64,000 bases of DNA from Fodinibacter sp963730365. Its GTDB lineage: Bacteria; Actinomycetota; Actinomycetes; Actinomycetales; Dermatophilaceae. A model generated the notes under the pieces. It was given only the letters and a program-made list of their open reading frames with translations. It was not told the DNA's origin and ran no database searches. Of the stretch, positions 36,320-45,428 are shown piece after piece. Position 1 is the stretch's first letter; each line of letters opens with the position of its first letter. Position numbers and translations under genes: made by a program. The stretch lies in contig CAVSRM010000015.1 of assembly GCA_963730365.1 (NCBI GenBank), positions 1-64,000 of the forward strand, written 5' to 3'.

Positions 36320-37711
36320 CTAGGCGGCCCGGGCGATGGGTAGCCCGGCGGATGCCGCGTGTTCGCCGAAGTCGTCGTCCACCGCCACCACGTGGTGTCC
36401 CCGGGCAGCGAGGATCGAGGCGACGACCGACGCGCGGTAGCCGGATTCGCAGTGCACCCACAGCTCGCCCGGTGGCATCTCGTCGATGCGGTCGAGAACC
36501 TCGTGGATCGGGATGTTCACCGCACCCTCGATGTGCTCCTCGGCGAACTCCGAGGCGCGACGCACGTCGAGCACGGTGACCGGTCGGTGGCTCCGCACCT
36601 GCGCCAGGTCGCCGAAGGCGACTGTCTCGAACGAGCCGAGCGGAGTGTCCGTCCACTCCTCGGGTCGACCGGTGGCGGCGCCGGCGAGGTCGTCGATGCC
36701 GATCCGCACCAGCTCGCGCTGGGCCTCCGCCACCTGCTCGGGGCTCTCGCCCAGCAGGGTCAGTGACGTGCCCCAGGGCAGGAGCCAGCCGACGTACGTG
36801 GAGAACTGCCCGTCGATCCCCATGTTCACCGTGCCCGCCACGTGGCCGGCCGCGAAAGCCGTGCGGGTGCGGAGGTCGACCACCCACTCCCCGGCGGTGA
36901 TCCGTTCGACGAGCAGGGCCTTGTCCACGACCTCGGGTGCGCTCAGGTCGGGTGCGCCCGGGCCGGCGCTGTTGGCCGGACCCATGTGCACGTAGTACGC
37001 CGGGAACACGTCGAGACCGGCGAGGGTCTCGGCGACCCAGTCCTCCTCGGTGCTGGTCAGTGCCGGGTTCGACCGGCGCTCCTCCCCGATCGTCGACTCG
37101 GTGGTGCTGCCCGTCGACCCGGCGGAGCAGAAGCTCCCGAAACCGTGGGTCGGGTGCACCTGGGCCGCCTCCGGCAGGTCACCCGCGAGGCGGTGGGCCG
37201 AGGCGAACTGGTGACGCACGAGGGCGTCGGTGTGCTCCTCGCCGAGCAGGTCGGGGCGACCCGTGGCGCCGAAGAGCAGCGAGCCGCCGGTGAAGACCGC
37301 CACCGTGCTGACCGAGCCGTCGGACTCGATCGACTCCACGGCGTAGGACAGGTGGGTGAAGGTGTGGCCCGGGGTGGCGATGGCACGCAGCCGCAGGCTG
37401 GGGGAGACGTCGACGGACTCCCCGTCGCGGATCGGTGTGCGCTCGAAGGAGACGTGGTCGGCGGCGTTGACGAGGTAGGCGGCACCCGTCGCCTCGGCGA
37501 GGGCGAACCCGCCGGTGACGTAGTCGTTGTGGATGTGCGTCTCGAGCACGTGCGTGATCCGCACCCCGTGCTCGCGGGCCAGGTCGAGGACGCGGTCGAT
37601 GTCGCGCTGGGGGTCGACGACGGCGGCGACCGTGCCGTCGTGGACGAGGTAGGACCGGTCGCCCAGGCTCGGTGTCTCCAAGGTGGCGATGGTGGTCGTC
37701 GGGGTGCTCAC
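36320..37711 (-). CDS. Persulfide dioxygenase-rhodanese fusion (CstB/ETHE1-like)
   Basis: 463 residues from GTG 37711 (GAGAGGA 6 nt upstream; ATG 37726 lacks one). Residues 1-240 form a metallo-beta-lactamase dioxygenase with ETHIHNDYVTGG (His59, His61, Asp63) and TPGHTFTHLSY. Two rhodanese domains follow. The first (WVVDLRTRTAFAAGHVAGTV) lacks an active-site Cys; the second has WVHCESGYRASV, with Cys in the CxxxxR loop. The family oxidises glutathione or protein persulfide to sulfite and transfers sulfur, detoxifying sulfide in the cytoplasm. A CsoR/CstR-like operator lies 59 bp upstream. Confidence 0.9.
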   Translation of the reverse strand: MSTPTTTIATLETPSLGDRSYLVHDGTVAAVVDPQRDIDRVLDLAREHGVRITHVLETHIHNDYVTGGFALAEATGAAYLVNAADHVSFERTPIRDGESVDVSPSLRLRAIATPGHTFTHLSYAVESIESDGSVSTVAVFTGGSLLFGATGRPDLLGEEHTDALVRHQFASAHRLAGDLPEAAQVHPTHGFGSFCSAGSTGSTTESTIGEERRSNPALTSTEEDWVAETLAGLDVFPAYYVHMGPANSAGPGAPDLSAPEVVDKALLVERITAGEWVVDLRTRTAFAAGHVAGTVNMGIDGQFSTYVGWLLPWGTSLTLLGESPEQVAEAQRELVRIGIDDLAGAATGRPEEWTDTPLGSFETVAFGDLAQVRSHRPVTVLDVRRASEFAEEHIEGAVNIPIHEVLDRIDEMPPGELWVHCESGYRASVVASILAARGHHVVAVDDDFGEHAASAGLPIARAA

Positions 37712-37769
37712 GGGTCGTCCTCTCATCGGGTGTCGTCCGGGTGTGCCGTCGTTCGAAGCTTCGACGACC

Positions 37770-37785
37770 ATACCTATTGGGGTAT
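37770..37785. promoter_or_regulatory. CsoR/CstR-like operator ATACCTATTGGGGTAT
   Basis: ATACC and GGTAT arms flank a short G/T-rich centre, as in operators of the CsoR family including the persulfide sensor CstR. A second perfect palindrome, TCGAAGCTTCGA (37753-37764), lies between it and the dioxygenase start. The position fits repression of the divergent 36320 gene and perhaps also of the aldo/keto reductase at 37848. No CsoR-family gene is in the window. Confidence 0.6.
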
Positions 37786-37847
37786 CCGTGATGAGCCCGC
37801 CGGGGTCGGGGATCCTTCGTGGCCGCTCACCGGCATACGGTGGGGGT

Positions 37848-38858
37848 ATGGAATTTCGACACCTCGGCAACAGTGGACTCAAGATCTCCGAGATCACCTA
37901 CGGCAACTGGCTGACGCACGGCTCCCAGGTGGAGAACGACATCGCCACGCAGTGTGTGCAGGCGGCGCTCGAGCACGGCATCTCGACGTTCGACACCGCC
38001 GACGTCTACGCCAACACCAAGGCGGAGAGCGTGCTCGGTGAGGCGCTCAAGGGCGAGCGGCGCGAGAGCCTGGAGATCTTCACGAAGGTCTACTGGCCCA
38101 CCGGGCCGGGTGGCAAGAACGACACCGGTCTGTCGCGCAAGCACATCATGGAGTCGATCAACGGCTCGCTGACCCGGTTGCAGACCGACTACGTCGACCT
38201 CTACCAGGCCCACCGCTATGACACCGAGACGCCGCTCGAGGAGACGATGCAGGCCTTCGCCGACGTCGTCCGTCAGGGGAAGGCGCTCTACATCGGCGTG
38301 AGCGAGTGGACCGCCGAGCAGATCCGAGAGGGTCACGCGATGGCCAAGGACCTTGGCGTGCAGCTCATCTCGAGCCAGCCCCAGTACTCGATGCTGTGGC
38401 GGGTCATCGAGGACGAGGTCGTGCCGACCTGCGACGCGTTGGGTATCAGCCAGATCGTGTGGAGCCCGATCGCCCAGGGAGTGCTCACCGGCAAGTACCA
38501 GCCCGGGCAGAAGCCCCCCGAGGGCTCACGGGCCGCCGACGAGAAGGGCGGTGCCGACATGATCAAGCGCTTCATGAACGACGACGTCCTGACCCGCGTG
38601 CAGCGCCTGCAGCCGATCGCCGAGGAGGCTGGCCTGTCGATGGCGCAGCTCGCCGTCGCCTGGGTGCTGCAGAACCCGAACGTCGCCGCCGCCCTGGTCG
38701 GTGCGTCGCGTCCCGAGCAGGTGGGGGAGAACGTCAAGGCCGCCGGGGTGACGCTGGAGCCAGAGCTCATGGCGAAGATCGACGAGGCGCTGGGCGACAT
38801 CGTCGAGAAGGACCCCGGCAAGACGGCCGAGACGGCACCGCAGGGGCGCGTGGCCTAG
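37848..38858 (+). CDS. Aldo/keto reductase (Kv-beta-like)
   Basis: 336 residues starting MEFRHLGNSGLKISEITYGN. The catalytic Asp-Tyr-Lys-His tetrad is visible in FDTADVYANTKAESVLGEAL, FTKVYWPTG and LYQAHRYD. The NADPH-binding end is LVGASRPEQVGENVKAAGV. The family reduces aldehydes or ketones in the cytoplasm. Transcription diverges from the persulfide dioxygenase and the shared 136-bp region carries the CsoR-like site. Confidence 0.9.
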   Translation: MEFRHLGNSGLKISEITYGNWLTHGSQVENDIATQCVQAALEHGISTFDTADVYANTKAESVLGEALKGERRESLEIFTKVYWPTGPGGKNDTGLSRKHIMESINGSLTRLQTDYVDLYQAHRYDTETPLEETMQAFADVVRQGKALYIGVSEWTAEQIREGHAMAKDLGVQLISSQPQYSMLWRVIEDEVVPTCDALGISQIVWSPIAQGVLTGKYQPGQKPPEGSRAADEKGGADMIKRFMNDDVLTRVQRLQPIAEEAGLSMAQLAVAWVLQNPNVAAALVGASRPEQVGENVKAAGVTLEPELMAKIDEALGDIVEKDPGKTAETAPQGRVA

Positions 38859-39151
38859 GTGGTTCGCCACTGACCCCGAGTGGGTCGGCGAGCACGCGTG
38901 GCGGTCCACGGCGATCCCGGCGCGGCCGGGGCGGCGGTGCAGATCGTGCCGCCGGCCGGGCCGGTGGCGATGCGGTCGTCTCGTGGGCTGAACGTGGAGC
39001 TTGACGGGCGGAAGGCGAGGGCGCCCTCGTCGTAGAGGGCGAGGGCCGCGAGCTGCTCGACCGTCGAGTCGGCGCCGTAGGGTGCGCGACACGCGTAGCG
39101 CGGGTGTGCGCGCAGCCAGGGGGAGGGCTGCTTGACGTGCAGAGGGAGCAA
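38855..39151 (-). CDS. Unidentified open frame, possibly the 3' end of a damaged gene
   Basis: A minus-strand frame with ordinary GC-rich codon use (STVEQLAALALYDEGALAFR, SPRDDRIATGPAGGTIC) ends at 38855, overlapping the aldo/keto reductase stop. It may be the C-terminus of the cyclase-ATPase gene whose 5' end is at 41.86 kb, since the distance fits a 1000-residue protein, or a separate short gene. The sequence just upstream (39170 on) is corrupted, so the start cannot be fixed. No family recognised. Confidence 0.35.
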   Translation of the reverse strand: MLPLHVKQPSPWLRAHPRYACRAPYGADSTVEQLAALALYDEGALAFRPSSSTFSPRDDRIATGPAGGTICTAAPAAPGSPWTATRARRPTRGQWRTT

Positions 39152-39199
39152 AGTGCCTCCTCGACGCGGTCACGGTCTAGACGGCCCAGTCCCGCGATG

Positions 39200-40800
39200 A
39201 ACAGATGGTGAAAGAGAGGAGATGCTGCTGTAGGTTAGGTGAGAGGAGAGCTCAGCGAGGGCGAGAGGGTGCGTGATGAAGGCTGCGCGCGCACGCAGAG
39301 AGAGATAGAAGGAGATGACACTCCGCGGAACAGAAGTAGACACGCACCCCCAGAAGGAGAGCTTGGCGTCGATCGCCATGGCGCTTAGACGTCTCCACGG
39401 GAGCTCACTGCCGCTGACCGCGTGAGAAGGTCGACGTCCGGCCCAGTCGCCCTGACCCAGGCGAAAGTGGTCAGATAGGCCACGAGACCACAGATGATGC
39501 CGTGCGACGACCGGCGACGTCGCCGCAGTTCGACGGCAGGAAGAATCGTTCAGATGAGAGACGCGCCCCGAGAGGCGACAAGAGAGACTTGCCGCGAAAG
39601 AGAACGAGAAAGAGTGACGGCGAAAATAAGCAACACGGTAACGCAGGGCGAGAGCAGAGTGAGAAGAGAGGTAGATGGAGTCGCGAGCCCGGCGAGACGC
39701 CCTAAGAGAAAGCGCACATCTGGTCGTGAAAAGAGAGAGATAGGAGAGAAAGAGAAGGGCTAAAAAGATGAAGAGAGAGAAAAGAGAAGAGAGAGAGAAG
39801 AAAGAAAGCAAAAAGAGGAAAGAGATAGAACGCCGCGTCACGAAACCGGCCAGCGCGTGGCGCTCGCCGCGACACATGCGGCGCCACGAAGTCGCCGTCG
39901 GTCAGCACTCCTGCGGCCCGGGCGCCGGTCGGCGGCAGAAAAGAAGAAAGAGCACAAAGAAAAAAAAAAAAAGACAAATGCCAGACGCGACCGCGACGAC
40001 CAGCCGAGAACAGAAGACAAGAGAAAAGAAGAAGAAGAAAAAAAAGAAAGAGAGAAAGAGAAGAGAAGGAGAGAAAAGGAAAGAGAAGAAGAGGAGAGAA
40101 GACGAGAAGGGCAAAGAGAAAAAAAAAAAAAAAGAAAGAAGAGAAGAGAAGGGAGAAAAAGAACTAGACGACAAAGAAGAGAAAAAAAGAAAGAGAAAGA
40201 GAAAAAAGAGGAGAAAGAGAACAAACACGGGAGACGTCGCACAAGGCACAGCTCGGGATCAGACGCGGCCGAGACAGCGAGACGAAAAGAAAAAGAGAAC
40301 GCAAAAAAGTAAGAAACACGAGAAGCGAGAAAAGAGAAGAGATGAAAAAGATAGAGAGAGAACCGCACAGAAAGTAGAAAAAGAGCAGAATACGAGCCAA
40401 AGATAAGAGAGAGAACCGTACCACGGCATCACGACAAAAAGAAAGAGAAAGAGGTCAGAAGGGAGAGACGGGCAGGCCGGAGACGAGACCGACGAGGAGC
40501 GACGACACGCCGCAAAAGAGACCGAGACATGGCCCAAAGAGAGATGCATGGCCAGGGACCCCGAAAAGAGAAGCAGCCTATAATATGTGTAAGAGCGCGA
40601 AAGAAGACCACGAGAAAAAAGAAAGACGAACTCCAGCGCCCAAAAAAGGCGAGCAGGCGAAGAAGAAAAGAAGAAGACAGAGAGAGCCCCGTCACAGACC
40701 CGTGCGAAGAAAGCCGTCCAGGCCGCGAAGAGAGCCACCTTAGGGAAGTGGCGCGTGAGAGCCAGAGGAGCGCCACGAGGCGCGGCTGCATCCACCCCCG
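39200..40800. other. Purine-rich low-complexity tract B (probable consensus artefact)
   Basis: A second stretch dominated by A and G on the + strand, densest at 39740-40440, with partly readable sequence on both sides. The right flank improves gradually from 40.5 to 41.1 kb into a recognisable cyclase-ATPase gene, with many small indels. The left flank (39170-39700) is also intermediate. The gradual change, the same strand bias as tract A and the location inside a large minus-strand gene all point to poor base calling. Lys/Arg/Glu-rich and Phe/Ser/Leu-rich frames here are not genes. Confidence 0.85.
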
Positions 40801-40839
40801 CCCTTCGCCACTGACCCCGTGAAAGCTCAGTGACGCCGC

Positions 40840-41865
40840 CAGAAGGACAACGGTGACCACGACAGAGACGTCGCTGTCGGCCGAGAGGCGCCCCCAGACC
40901 GCCACGCCGACGGCCCAGAACGCCACCCCCTCGCCGTCAGCCAGCCGCAAAGCAAAGAAACACATCACCGTGCTGGTGAGCCGACAAAGAAAATCTCGAA
41001 CTCCCACGCCAGACGAGTCTTGCCGACCCCGGCCTCGCCGTCGACGAGGAGGAGCGCAGGGCGGCGAGACGCCTCCGAGGCGTGGAAGAGTTCCTAGACG
41101 AGGCGCAGCAAGCGCTCCCGCCCGATGTGCGGGGCCTCGAGCCCGTCGGCACGCTGGGCCCCACCCGGGAGGCGACCACGGCGCGCGCCTCCACAGAGCA
41201 CCGGGTCGGCCTTGCCCAGAGGTCGGGACACCGGCGTCGGTGTAGCTGATCGCGGCGGAGGAGAGGAGCCGGGTGATGTCGTCGACCCACACCTGCCCGG
41301 GAACGGCGACCGACTGCACGCGGGATGCCGTGTGACCGCCCGCCAGCGACCAATCCCTGATCGACCGCCCCCAGCGTGACGGCCACCTCCCCGGGACGAT
41401 GCCGACCCGCCCCGAGAGCCCGTACAGCCCCTGGTCGGCGCCGATGTCCCCGATGGCGTCACGAGCTCGAGCCCGGCCCGGACTGCGCGCTCGGCGTCGT
41501 CCTCGTGCGCGGTGGGCACTCCCCAGACGGCCACCACGGCGTCCCCGATGAACCTCTCGACCGTCCCGCCGTAGCGACCGATGATCCGGCGCGCCTCGTC
41601 GAAGTACTGCGTGAGGAGCTCTCGGCTCTCCTCGTGCTCCCGCGACTCCGACAGCGTCGTGAACCCGACGAGGTCGCAGAAGAGCACGCTGGAGACGCGT
41701 CGCTCGGAGACAGGAGCGACCCCGCCCGGAACACCGGCATCCGAGGGCGCGGCGGCTCCCGCAAGCGTCCCGCACTGGCTACAGAACCGCCCTCCCGGCG
41801 CGAGGACGGACGAGCACTGCGAACAAGTCGCCTGGAGGGGCGAAAAAAAATGAGAAGAACGTGAG
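40840..41865 (-). pseudogene. Damaged zinc-ribbon adenylate cyclase-ATPase (5' part)
   Basis: In order on the minus strand: a double-Cys zinc ribbon (TCSQCSSVLAPGGRFCSQCG, about 41840-41780), a class III cyclase domain (VLFCDLVGFTTLSE, then ERFIGDAVVAVWGVPTAHED, both metal-binding Asp present), GRVGIVPG, AVTLGAVDQGLVAG, ASRVQSVAVPGQVWVDDIT, GLEAPHIGRE and a P-loop remnant near 41030. At least five frame changes occur between 41460 and 41000, increasing toward tract B. The real gene probably makes cAMP and continued for about 3 kb. It lies about 30 bp after, and on the same strand as, the MFS-cNMP gene. Confidence 0.8.
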
Positions 41866-41891
41866 CGGCGGCTGGTCGCGCGGAGGGGGGC

Positions 41892-43602
41892 TCACATCCG
41901 GCCCAGTCGCCGCGTCACGACGTCATTGGCCGTGCGCAGGGACTCTTCGCTGCCGGTGACGGCCTCGAGGAAGTCCTCCCGCGAGACGGTGGCGACGTCC
42001 GTGTCCGCCACCGCGGTCACGGTGGCCGTACGAGGCATGTCGCGCAGCAGGCCGATCTCGCCGAAGAACTCGCCGCGGCCCTCGCGGCGCAACACCTCAC
42101 CGTCGAGCGAGACCTCGACCTCGCCCTGCTCGATGACGAAGAACAGGTCGGACTCCTGGCCGGCGCTCACGATCGGTGTGCCGGCCGCGATGTGGCGGCG
42201 GCCCATGCCGCGGGCCAACGCCTCGATGGCGGCGGACGGCATCGGAGCGAAGATCGGGATGCCGCGCAGCAGCTCGGTGCCCTCCGGTGGACGGAGCGTC
42301 GCGTCGAGTCGCCGGCAGCTCGGGAGGAACAGGAGCGTCGGTGACGCCGACCACGAGCGCGAGCATCGCCAGCGTCCAGCGGAGGCCGATGCCGTCGATG
42401 AGGAACGGCATCGCTGCCGATCCCAGGGCCATGGTCGCGATGAGCGATCCTTCGAAGGCGCCGAACACGCGCCCGAGCACCGCGTCGGGCGCCAGCCGCT
42501 GGACGATCGTCACGAAGTTGACGTCGACGAGCGGGTTGCCGAAGCCGAGCACGATCACGGTCGCGAAGACCGTGACGGGCGAGGGCCACGCCACGACGAT
42601 GAGGAGGGGGAGCGACCAGAGCAGGGTGCCGACCGCGAGGTCTGCGGCCAGCCTGTTCTTCGTGGCGCGCGAGATGGCGAAGAAGCCGCCGACGACGGCT
42701 CCGACCCCGAACGCGGAGTCGATGAGGCCGACGCCCTCGGGACCGGTGCCCAGGATGTCGACGGCGAAGACCACGCCCAGCACGATCGTCGCGCCGGAGA
42801 CCAGCGTCTGGGCGCAGACGAGGATCGCGACCATGGTGAGGTTGCGGTCCCGGGCGATGTGCACGAAGCCGCCGGCCATCTCGGCGAGCAGGCTTTCTCT
42901 GTGACTGTCGTCGGTTTCGCCACCATCGTCTGAACCGTCGGGGTCCGCGGTGGCGCCGGCCCGCTGGTGGATCCCCATCACCATCAGGGCCGACCAGAGA
43001 AAGGTCAGGGCGTTGATGACGAACACGACCTCCACGCTCGTCGTCGCGACGAGGAGGGCGCCCAGGGCAGGGCCGAGGAAGAACGCGAGGCTCTCGATGA
43101 TGCTCGATGCACCGTTCGCGGCCGTGAGCTCGGCCGGTTTGTCGGTGAGTGAGGGTAGCCACGCCGTCTGGGCGGGACGGAAGACGCACCCGATGAGCGA
43201 GACCAGGGTGGCGACGACGAGGATCGAGAGGATCGGCGCACCTACCAGCAGCAGCACGGTCGCGACACCGACGAGGACTGCGCGCCCGACATCGGAGACG
43301 ATCAGCACGGCCTTGCGCGGGAAGCGGTCTGCCAGGCTGGCGCCAACTGGAGACACGAACGCCATGAGAAGGAGCCGGATCGCTCCCCAGACGCCGACGA
43401 GTCGTGCGCCACCGGCCCCGTACGCCCAGACCACGACCGCGGTGGCGTAGGCCCAGTCGCCGACCATGGAGCCGGCGAGGGCGAGCTGGATGCGGCGAAG
43501 GGCGGGGTTCACGAAGACCGACCGGAGAGAGGCCCAGGTCTCCCGGATGGCTGACCGTGCCGCCCCTGCGGAGTCCTCGGGAGGATCCGTGTCGATCGCC
43601 AT
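41892..43602 (-). CDS. MFS transporter with C-terminal cyclic-nucleotide-binding domain (paralogue 2), frameshifted
   Basis: ATG 43602 opens MAIDTDPPEDSAGAARSAIR, then ALRRIQLALAGSMVGDWAYA, parallel to paralogue 1 along the whole membrane part (FGAFEGSLIATMALGSAAMP). Near 42330 the frame changes by one base. The following frame continues MPSAAIEALARGMGRRHIAA and the cNMP barrel (GRGEFFGEIGLLRDMPRTAT) to a stop at 41892. Joined, it is about 570 residues, as in paralogue 1. The indel lies 450 bp from damaged sequence and may be an error. The downstream gene on the same strand is an adenylate cyclase, suggesting synthesis and sensing of cAMP in one operon. Confidence 0.85.
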
Positions 43603-43811
43603 CCCGAGCCCCCTCGTGCAGTGGGCGGTTCCGCCCGAATGCATCATGGAGGATCGGGCACCGTGAGGTCCATAGCCCGGTCAGTTGCCGATGGTTCGCT
43701 GCTCCCTGGTGGATTGGTGCCGCTCATGCCGGGCCGGGCAGAACCGTGATCGCAGGAAACCATTCTGCTGTAAGCGAACTCGAGCAGTATGGCGTTGTGT
43801 ATAGCACACGT

Positions 43812-43824
43812 GTTCGAATACAAT
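43812..43824 (+). promoter_or_regulatory. Promoter of 13E12 copy 3, SOS half-site retained
   Basis: GTTCGA (43812-43817) and TACAAT (43819-43824) are identical to the copy-2 promoter. The left half of the LexA box reads TAGCAC and matches the consensus at only 4 of 6 bases. Sequence identity with copy 2 starts exactly at gtgttcgaa. A leaderless start at ATG 43831 is likely; LexA control should be weaker or lost. Confidence 0.6.
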
Positions 43825-43830
43825 GGAGGC

Positions 43831-45405
43831 ATGGGCCAGCAGCCGATGAGTCTGGGGGAGCGTCGTTCCCGGCTCGAGGCTGCGGCGGAGGCGTTGGATG
43901 GTCTGGGTGGGGTGTTGCATCAGGCGTCGGGTGGTGAGCTGGCTGAGTTGATGGTGTTGTCGGATCGGGTGGCTGCGGGTGCGGGTGCGGCGCGGGTGGT
44001 GGTGACCCGTGAGGCGGTGACTCGCGGGGAGGTCGCCGAGTCGGGGTCGAATGTGCCGGCGTGGGTGCGGGATCATGCGCCGTCGTTGCGGCAGGGGGGT
44101 GCGGCGGCGGTCGCGACGGTCGCCCAGGCGGTGGCCCCGGGGGTGTCGCGGTGGCGCCCGGACGGCGGTGGGGTGGATCCGGAGTCGTCGGTGGGGATCG
44201 TGTGGGCGGGGGTGTCGGCGGGGTCGGTGTCTCCTGCTCTGGCGGCGGCGGTGATGCGGGAGCTGGAGCGCCTCGAGCCCCGGTTGGTGCCCGAAGCGGT
44301 GCCGACGGTGACGCGGGCGCTGCTGGGCCTGGGGACACAGTGGGGTGCGGGGGTGATGCGCCGGCTGCGGCCGCGGTTGCTGGCCGAGCACGGCCGGGCC
44401 GGGGTGTTCGATGACCTCCAGCAGCGGCTGGTCTCGGCGGCCCGGTTGTCCGCGCCGATCGTGGAGTCCGCGGACCTGACGGAGTACCAGGTGGTGATGA
44501 CCCCGGAGCAGGCCGCCGCGTTGGAGGCGGCGATCGGGCCGTTGTCGGCGCCGGCCCCGAACGGCGAGACCGGGGAGCGCGATTTGCGCCCGGCGGGTCA
44601 GCGCCGGGTGGAGGCGCTGACCGAGGTCTGCCGCCGCTCCAGCGCCCTGGATGCCGGCGGGTGCGGCACGGACGGTGCGGGGGCATCCTCGGCAGCCGTG
44701 CATGTCACCGTGTCCTTGGAGGATCTGAAGTCGCGCACCGGGTGCGGTGAGGTGCTGGGGTCCACCGCAACGGGGACGATCCTCTCGCCCGAGGTGCTGC
44801 GTCGGGTCGCGTGCGAGGCCGACCTGATCCCCCACGTGCTGGGTAGCGCGGGGGAGGACCTCGACCTCGGCCGGGTCGTCCGGTTGTTCACCCGGGCCCA
44901 GCGGCGCCGGTTGTGGCGGCGGGACCGGGGCTGCACCTACCCCGGGTGCACCGCCCCGGCCGCCTGGTCCCGGGCCCATCACGTCCTGCACTGGGCCGAC
45001 GGCGGCCGCTCAGACATCGACAACGCCGCGCTGCTCTGCCAGCGCCACCACACCACCGTCCACACCCGGCGGCTCTGGGCCGAAGTCCGCGAGAGGCCGG
45101 ATGACCTCGGCCGGTTCGTCGTGTGGGACCTGACCCCCGGCGGGTACGACGCCCACCTGGAACACCTCCGGGCAGAGAGGTGCTCGAACGACCCGCCGCC
45201 CTTGGGTCCCGAGCGGCTCGCAGAGCTCGTCGCCCGGGTGTCCGGGGAGATGGCCGGGGACATGGCCGATGGCGATCATCTCGAACACGACTGGGCGGCA
45301 TACCAACTGGCCGAGGTCGACTCCGGGCTCGGCGGGGTCGATGAGGCGTGCCTCGACGACGCGCTGACCCCCGACGTCCTCGAGCACCTCGCACGGGCCT
45401 GCTGA
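43831..45405 (+). CDS. DUF222 / HNH endonuclease, 13E12 repeat family (copy 3)
   Basis: 524 residues starting MGQQPMSLGERRSRLEAAAE. Domain layout equals copy 2: DUF222 then an HNH module CTYPGCTAPAAWSRAHHVLH, WADGGRSDIDNAALLCQRHH. About a dozen single-base differences separate the copies over the first 1.15 kb. The last 150 codons differ clearly, ending here in an Asp/Glu-rich tail (GVDEACLDDALTPDVLEHLA). Such a sharp change in similarity indicates recombination or gene conversion within the 5' part. Confidence 0.88.
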   Translation: MGQQPMSLGERRSRLEAAAEALDGLGGVLHQASGGELAELMVLSDRVAAGAGAARVVVTREAVTRGEVAESGSNVPAWVRDHAPSLRQGGAAAVATVAQAVAPGVSRWRPDGGGVDPESSVGIVWAGVSAGSVSPALAAAVMRELERLEPRLVPEAVPTVTRALLGLGTQWGAGVMRRLRPRLLAEHGRAGVFDDLQQRLVSAARLSAPIVESADLTEYQVVMTPEQAAALEAAIGPLSAPAPNGETGERDLRPAGQRRVEALTEVCRRSSALDAGGCGTDGAGASSAAVHVTVSLEDLKSRTGCGEVLGSTATGTILSPEVLRRVACEADLIPHVLGSAGEDLDLGRVVRLFTRAQRRRLWRRDRGCTYPGCTAPAAWSRAHHVLHWADGGRSDIDNAALLCQRHHTTVHTRRLWAEVRERPDDLGRFVVWDLTPGGYDAHLEHLRAERCSNDPPPLGPERLAELVARVSGEMAGDMADGDHLEHDWAAYQLAEVDSGLGGVDEACLDDALTPDVLEHLARAC

Positions 45406-45428
45406 GGCCTGCCGCTCCGCCGGGGTGC

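Noticed and set aside
39768..40406. 212-residue Lys/Glu/Arg-rich frame in tract B
   Set aside because: Same cause as in tract A; composition alone explains the open frame.
29085..40800. Adenine-directed hypermutation such as a diversity-generating retroelement
   Set aside because: No reverse transcriptase, template repeat or variable C-type lectin gene is present; changes include indels and all base types, and genes are destroyed rather than diversified.
38863..40820. 16-bp string ttcgccactgaccccg shared by 38863 and 40804 as a possible attachment site pair
   Set aside because: A single match of this length in GC-rich DNA can occur by chance, one copy lies in unreliable sequence, and no integrase is present.
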